Shown in pieces: positions 59,704 to 64,000 of a DNA stretch of 64,000 nt. This stretch comes from Paenibacillus silvestris (lineage in GTDB: Bacteria; Bacillota; Bacilli; Paenibacillales; NBRC-103111), in NCBI RefSeq assembly GCF_009882985.1, contig NZ_WTUZ01000040.1, positions 1 to 64,000 of the forward strand. The letters run 5' to 3'. A program made the position numbers and the translations under genes. How positions within the stretch are numbered: the stretch's first letter is position 1; every line of letters starts with the position of its first letter. The notes below the pieces were generated by a model. It was not told where the DNA came from. It searched no databases and saw only the letters and a list, made by a program, of their open reading frames with translations.

Positions 59704-61157
59704 TCCTCGTCACGCTCCAATCTTTTGTATGGCAATTCGATATAGACCGTGGTTTGCTCCAAGGAGCTTGTTATGCGGATACTGCCTTGATGCTCATCAA
59801 CAATCCCTTTGCTAATGCTCAGTCCCAGGCCTGCACTATCTGCTTCATGTTTCGTGGAATCCACACGATAGAAAGGCTCAAAAATCCGGCTGAGATGCTC
59901 CGGACTCATCGTCGGCCCCTTATTTGTGAACGTCAACTGTACAACATTGGACGCAAGTTCCGCTTTCGCTTCAATGTCACTGTGGGCATAGCCATATTTG
60001 ATCGCGTTATCTAGGAGATTAATGAAGAGTTGCCTCAGTTTATCCGCCTGTCCATTTACGAATAAACCTTCTTCCGTAAGACATCGAATTGATTTCTTAT
60101 ATCGTTTGGCCTTAATCGTCATCGTTTCACTAACATCCCCAAGAAGATAGCCTACATCCACGACGGATACGCGATCCCCCACATGGGATTCCTTCGACTG
60201 TTCGAGCAGCTTCAACACCATGTCATGCAACCTTTTGCTCTCGTCAACAATATGGGTAATGCCCTTATCAAACATCACTTGATCTTGGATGCCATTCTCG
60301 CGAATAATGGTGGCATACCCCATGATGGTTGTAAGCGGTGTTTTCAGTTCATGAGTCACATTATCGAAAAAGCGCTTGCGCGCTTGGTTCAACTCCTCTA
60401 GTTCATCTCGATCTTGTTCGATTGTGGTGATTTGGTCCTGGATGCGTTCAATCATGTTATTGAAATTGGCAGCAAGCTTGCCGATCTCGTCTTTGCGCCT
60501 AAACGTAAGCCGAGTGTCTAGCTTGCCCTTCATGACTTCAGTGGAGGCCATGGACAATTTCACTAATGGCACCGTAATATGCCGGGATAACAAGTAAGTG
60601 AATAGAAATGCTGCCGCAAAAACAGCCATGGCAGTCACGAAGATGGTTCGCCTTATTTGTGTGCTCTGCTCATAGAGCAAAGTGAAATCCTTGGCAAATC
60701 GAATAATTCCGACCTTCGTTCCATCAACAATAACGGGGAATGCGAACAGAACCGATGCGGTGCTATTCTCATAAGTGATCCGATAAGCGGTCTTGCCAAG
60801 CAAAGCTTGTCTTAAATCGTCGCCATCCGCCGTGAACAAGGTAGCGTCCGTCGCATACAGTTTCTCCCCAGCTACAGAGTACAAAGCAAGGCTAGTGGAC
60901 GTGTCATGCAGCAAATCTTTCGCCATTTCTTCAGCGATTTGTCCGAAATACAGCTCATCATTGGCAAAATGATGGATCATGAATGACTGCCGCACGTAGG
61001 CATTGCTGTTATTTTTCAGACCAATTAACGAATCGGTCATCATCTTTTGGTTACCGGATTCGATATTTCTTGCTACCATCTGATTTAGAATCAAAAAGAA
61101 AATAAGAAAAATGAGAAAAAAACCGATGAGCAGCTTCCCTCTAATGGTGTTCAACAT
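59700..61157 (-). CDS. Sensor histidine kinase
   Basis: A 485-residue kinase. Helix 1 at residues 8-28, an extracellular sensor of about 140 residues (dCache/PAS-like, SLALYSVAGEKLYATD), helix 2 at 172-190, a HAMP linker (HITVPLVKLSMASTEVMKGK), the phosphoacceptor DNVTHELKTPLTTIMGY with His269, and an ATPase domain with LLDNAIKYGYA and SAGLGLSISKGIVDEH. It forms a two-component system with the response regulator 1 bp upstream. The stimulus is unknown; the coupled lipoprotein and ABC operon suggest an envelope or nutrient signal. Confidence 0.95.
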   Translation of the reverse strand: MLNTIRGKLLIGFFLIFLIFFLILNQMVARNIESGNQKMMTDSLIGLKNNSNAYVRQSFMIHHFANDELYFGQIAEEMAKDLLHDTSTSLALYSVAGEKLYATDATLFTADGDDLRQALLGKTAYRITYENSTASVLFAFPVIVDGTKVGIIRFAKDFTLLYEQSTQIRRTIFVTAMAVFAAAFLFTYLLSRHITVPLVKLSMASTEVMKGKLDTRLTFRRKDEIGKLAANFNNMIERIQDQITTIEQDRDELEELNQARKRFFDNVTHELKTPLTTIMGYATIIRENGIQDQVMFDKGITHIVDESKRLHDMVLKLLEQSKESHVGDRVSVVDVGYLLGDVSETMTIKAKRYKKSIRCLTEEGLFVNGQADKLRQLFINLLDNAIKYGYAHSDIEAKAELASNVVQLTFTNKGPTMSPEHLSRIFEPFYRVDSTKHEADSAGLGLSISKGIVDEHQGSIRITSSLEQTTVYIELPYKRLERDEE

Positions 61158-61158
61158 G

Positions 61159-61857
61159 TTACAAGTCCACTTGTCTCTCGAATTTGTAGCCTATGCTAAA
61201 CACAGTTGTAATCAGGTCGCTTAGTAACAATTTCTTGCGCAAACGCTGAATGTGAGTATCCACGGTTCTTGTATCCCCTGCGAAATCATACCCCCAAACC
61301 TGATCAAGCAGTTCTGTCCTGGTGAAGATTTTACCCTTGGATTGATAAAGCGTCATCAGAAGATCATATTCTTTGGGGGTCAAATCAACAAGTTCATTGT
61401 TTCGTCGAACCAAACGCTCACTTGTAGATATCGTAATTTCTCTTATTTGGATGACGGCTTCTTGTGGTTCGCTCGTAGTCCGATTCGCTTGAGCAAACCT
61501 GCGCAATATCGTTCTTATTCTGGCAACTACTTCACGAAGATCAAACGGCTTCGTTATATAGTCATCGGCTCCAAATTCCAAACCAAGAATTTTATCTGTA
61601 ATATCCGATTTCGCTGTCAGCATGACAATTGGAATGTTATATAAGGCGGTCACTTTTTTGCAAATATCCAGACCGTTCCCGTCCGGCAGCATCCAGTCTA
61701 GCAATAATAAGTCTGGCTGAAACAATTCTAGCCGTCTCAAGCCTTCGGCACTTGTAGATGCCTTTTGGATGTTATACCCTTCCTTTTGTAACCCATATTC
61801 CAGAAGATCAGCAATCGCTGCTTCATCCTCAATCAGTAAGATCTTGGTCTTCTCCAT
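61159..61857 (-). CDS. OmpR/PhoB-family response regulator
   Basis: A 232-residue response regulator: receiver domain with LLIEDEAAI and phosphorylated Asp54 (LLLLDWMLPDGNG), Lys in ITKPFDLREV, and a C-terminal winged helix (DLTPKEYDLLMTLYQSKGK and DTRTVDTHIQRLRKKL). It starts the operon RR-HK-lipoprotein. A 19-bp motif in its own promoter recurs upstream of the ABC/HlyD operon, so it probably controls both. ATGGAG start with a GGAGG-type leader (GGAGGACGG). Confidence 0.95.
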   Translation of the reverse strand: MEKTKILLIEDEAAIADLLEYGLQKEGYNIQKASTSAEGLRRLELFQPDLLLLDWMLPDGNGLDICKKVTALYNIPIVMLTAKSDITDKILGLEFGADDYITKPFDLREVVARIRTILRRFAQANRTTSEPQEAVIQIREITISTSERLVRRNNELVDLTPKEYDLLMTLYQSKGKIFTRTELLDQVWGYDFAGDTRTVDTHIQRLRKKLLLSDLITTVFSIGYKFERQVDL

Positions 61858-61963
61858 CCGTCCTCCGCATTCCTTATGCCATGGACACCCGCTCTAGCCT
61901 TGATCTTGTCTTCCATCAAGGACGAGGATGCTCGGTGAAATTATACCTCTCTAGGGTAACGTG

Positions 61964-61982
61964 CATGTTACCAACTTGTAAA
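61964..61982 (-). promoter_or_regulatory. Candidate response-regulator box upstream of the two-component genes
   Basis: On the minus strand TTTACAAGTTGGTAACATG, sharing TTWACAAGTTGGTWA with the site at 58451-58469. A TATAAT -10 lies about 30 bp downstream with a poor -35, as expected for an activated promoter. Confidence 0.6.
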
Positions 61983-62014
61983 CTTTTTGTGTCTAAGTAG
62001 GACACCTTGCTTAA

Positions 62015-63133
62015 TCATTTGGATGACGAGAGACCTTGCTTTTTTCTACCAACAATAGAAAGCAGCACAAACAACAGCAAAGGTACAAGGACACAAAAAC
62101 TCAGATCAAACCAAACGTAATATTGCTTCAGTAAGTCAATGTAAATGATTATACTCGGAGTGCCGACAACGGTACCCACTAGAAGTATCATGCCAATTGG
62201 AATAGTAAGCATATGATTTTCTTTTAGTTTGAGCATTTGGGATATACCAGTCATCAACGAATAAAATAGCAGCAGCGTTTTATAGAATACGGTTATGATC
62301 CATAAAAAAGCGAGAATGACTTCAAGCCGCTCCAAAAAGTGGCCAATCGTTATTTTTTGCGCCAATACGAAAGTTGGGTAATATTTCGTTTCCATCAAAT
62401 TCGTGCCAAGAACGAGAACGCAAAGTAATACAATGAAAAACATGATGACTCCGCCGAGAGCGAAGCCTGTCATAATCGGTTTTGTCAACTTTGCGTTACC
62501 CGTAACATTGGAAACCAACATAAGTAAAATAACCATCTCCGTAAATCCGTATGTGAATGCCGGTATTGAACCTCGCCATATCTGGCTCATGCCTTTGGCT
62601 GCAATCGGCCATAAGTTGGAGAAATCGACTTGAGGCATCAAGAAGATAATGAGAAAAAGAAATAATACCATGAACATTGGAAACAACAGCTCGCTCATGC
62701 GCGCAAAAGCTTCAATACCATACCTGTAAGCGATTATAATAACCGTGAGAAATACGATAATGATGGCGTTAACAGGTGTTTCAGGCATCATTTGGGTCGT
62801 CATAAACTGACTCATCTCACTCAAAAGGGATAGGATGCATATAAAAAATTCAAATAAGAACAGCAAACAGAAGCAGCCTCCTACATAGCGCCCAAGCTTC
62901 TGAAGCGTGAAATCGAACAAGCTGTTTCGTTGAAGCTTATTGGCCATAGAAGCGAATAACCAACCAGACAAGAATCCAAGGAATGTGGCTACAATCATGG
63001 ATAACCAAGAATCTTGCTTGGCCGAGGAGGCAATGATCGTTGGCAAGATTAAGATGGAGTCACCTATGATCCCCAGAATGATCAAAATTGTAAGCTGACG
63101 CAGGGATATCTTAGCATTGTCATAAGCGTTCAT
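62015..63133 (-). CDS. Spore germination receptor subunit B (GerAB family)
   Basis: A 372-residue germination permease with about ten helices: ISLRQLTILIILGIIGDSIL at the N-terminus and FTLQKLGRYVGG in the first third, then FTYGFTEMVILLMLVSN. It is the last gene of a second ger locus on the minus strand (C subunit, small membrane protein, B subunit); an A subunit gene would lie upstream outside the window. It lacks a visible terminator before the two-component operon. Confidence 0.92.
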   Translation of the reverse strand: MNAYDNAKISLRQLTILIILGIIGDSILILPTIIASSAKQDSWLSMIVATFLGFLSGWLFASMANKLQRNSLFDFTLQKLGRYVGGCFCLLFLFEFFICILSLLSEMSQFMTTQMMPETPVNAIIIVFLTVIIIAYRYGIEAFARMSELLFPMFMVLFLFLIIFLMPQVDFSNLWPIAAKGMSQIWRGSIPAFTYGFTEMVILLMLVSNVTGNAKLTKPIMTGFALGGVIMFFIVLLCVLVLGTNLMETKYYPTFVLAQKITIGHFLERLEVILAFLWIITVFYKTLLLFYSLMTGISQMLKLKENHMLTIPIGMILLVGTVVGTPSIIIYIDLLKQYYVWFDLSFCVLVPLLLFVLLSIVGRKKQGLSSSK

Positions 63134-63170
63134 GTGCCCCTCCCTTTTTCTTGCTAATACAGGTTAATTG

Positions 63171-63380
63171 CTAGTCTAGCCACTGAAACAGCAGTTTTAA
63201 GATGTAAAATGGATTCGGAAGGTTTACTTTTAACGTCATAGCTCCGTAGAGCGCTGTTGCCATGAGCAGGAAGATTATGAAAATAAGCAGCTCGCGTTTA
63301 TGTTTTCGCCGGATAAGCCCTGGAGCTTCGAGCCAGAAGGTTCCCGCCGCTAAAGCTAGTACAGCAAAAAAAGAGGACAT
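63171..63380 (-). CDS. Small membrane protein of a ger operon
   Basis: A 69-residue protein with two hydrophobic helices (SFFAVLALAAGTFWLEAPGL and ELLIFIIFLLMATALYGAM) separated by a basic loop RRKHKR, and a tail NPFYILKLLFQWLD. It lies between the C and B subunit genes, 29 bp after the former, and resembles the small D-type subunits seen in some Paenibacillus and Bacillus germinant receptor operons. The start follows GGACGAGG. Its role is probably to tune the receptor, but that is inference. Confidence 0.75.
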   Translation of the reverse strand: MSSFFAVLALAAGTFWLEAPGLIRRKHKRELLIFIIFLLMATALYGAMTLKVNLPNPFYILKLLFQWLD

Positions 63381-63409
63381 GCTTGCACCTCGTCCTTTCC
63401 ACGCATTGG

Positions 63410-64000
63410 CTATTTCATTGTTGAATTCCCCGTTGTTCCCGTTTTCCGAATAAAGATTTGAATCTCATATTGCACTTTGGTCCTGGGAAACGTTACGTCA
63501 TTCCAATCGTCTTTGACTTGTTCCCAATAGTCGGGATGCTCCTTCCCTATTTGGTTCCCGAACCCTATGATATCCGACTTTATTTGTTTGGCTCGAGCGA
63601 CGGTGGCTTCCATGTTGGATTGAACAATTTTCCTGGTCTCTTGCTCCAAATGCCGAATGGTAGCTGGGTCTGTCAAGTCCACATCACTACAAGGCCTGTC
63701 GACGATATTCGCTTCCACCCTAACTTGGACATTAACTTCGGGTAGTCCATTCTGTACGTTCGTTTTCAGTTTGGCATCTGAGGAAGTGACTTCAATGCCC
63801 ATATACTTGTTCTCTCCACACGCAACTTCTATGGAGGTACTATCCAGATTATCCGTAATATCCGTGTATCCCTTGCTTTCCTGTTGATTCAACCATCCTA
63901 CCAACTGATCTCCCTTAAAGGCTGCAATACCCGTATATCGGAAACGGCTTGGCGGTAGAAAGGATTCTACATTCTGCTTCGATTCCCCCACCTGAGGGTC
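63410..64000 (-). CDS. Spore germination receptor subunit C (Ger(x)C), C-terminal part, cut by window edge
   Basis: The frame is open to the end of the window; 197 residues of the C-terminus are seen. They include FLPPSRFRYTGIAAFKGDQL and GWLNQQESKGY, marks of the Ger(x)C middle domain, and a C-terminal domain with NMEATVARAKQIKSDIIGFG and the strand KVQYEIQIFIRKTG. The N-terminal lipoprotein signal is outside. It is the first visible gene of a second ger operon on the minus strand. Confidence 0.9.
   Translation of the reverse strand, partial: DPQVGESKQNVESFLPPSRFRYTGIAAFKGDQLVGWLNQQESKGYTDITDNLDSTSIEVACGENKYMGIEVTSSDAKLKTNVQNGLPEVNVQVRVEANIVDRPCSDVDLTDPATIRHLEQETRKIVQSNMEATVARAKQIKSDIIGFGNQIGKEHPDYWEQVKDDWNDVTFPRTKVQYEIQIFIRKTGTTGNSTMK

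Overview
The window looks like chromosome of an endospore-forming, low-to-mid GC Firmicute, most probably Paenibacillus or a close relative in the Paenibacillaceae. The reasons are two GerA-type germinant receptor loci, many strong AGGAGG ribosome sites followed by ATG, GTG or TTG starts, PadR, HxlR, MarR and WYL regulators beside the genes they seem to control, ATPase-less CUT1 sugar ABC operons, and a possible tandem Spo0A site. No rRNA, tRNA, CRISPR array or prophage was seen. Genus assignment is inference from gene content.

Layout. 1-127: right end of an IS3-family (IS150-group) insertion sequence. 0.15-4.6 kb: GNAT and histidine phosphatase, then a sugar ABC importer with a CcpA/LacI-like operator. 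4.8-6.5 kb: PadR plus a SEDS-fold protein that has lost the conserved catalytic Asp. 6.6-9.4 kb: WYL regulator with a LexA-like box, a 52-residue membrane peptide and an MFS exporter; the last two share an operator. 9.8-16.5 kb: small TetR, MarR and VOC units, an ankyrin protein, LarA-type lactate racemase and an SRPBCC protein. 16.7-18 kb: SDR and HxlR sharing an operator. 18-21.6 kb: first ger operon (A, B, C). 21.6-29 kb: GNATs, a nicotianamine-synthase-like gene, a spermidine-synthase-like gene, LysR/SDR, an ATP pyrophosphatase and a DrrAB-type ABC exporter. 29-36.2 kb: a membrane protein of unknown function and a zwf-pgi-gnd operon with a divergent LysR gene. 36.3-42.7 kb: a PIN/RHH toxin-antitoxin-like pair, a nucleotidyltransferase and a heterodimeric ABC exporter. 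42.8-45.4 kb: ECF42-type sigma factor, YCII protein and hydrolase. 45.4-47.8 kb: heparinase II/III-like protein and GNAT. 48-53.3 kb: four-carbon acid sugar catabolism (permease, kinase, PdxA2) with a PrpR-like regulator. 54-61.9 kb: two-component system, beta-propeller lipoprotein, ABC importer and HlyD-like adaptor. 62-64 kb: second ger locus, cut by the window edge.

How the genes work together. The KdgT-like permease, DUF1537 kinase and PdxA2 dehydrogenase form a complete route from an imported C4 acid sugar to dihydroxyacetone phosphate. Their regulator has kept the sensor and DNA-binding domains but lost the GAFTGA loop and Walker B acidic pair needed to drive sigma-54. A shared operator lies just downstream of a sigma-A-type promoter at both its own gene and the permease, so it probably represses. 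The two-component system and the ABC/HlyD operon share a 19-bp motif, which suggests one regulatory unit.

The most unusual non-coding signal is a family of intergenic elements (four copies, three sequence types). Each has four units of 15-27 bp: two direct copies 50-52 bp apart, a central gap, then two inverted copies 51-53 bp apart. I do not recognise a named class with this layout.
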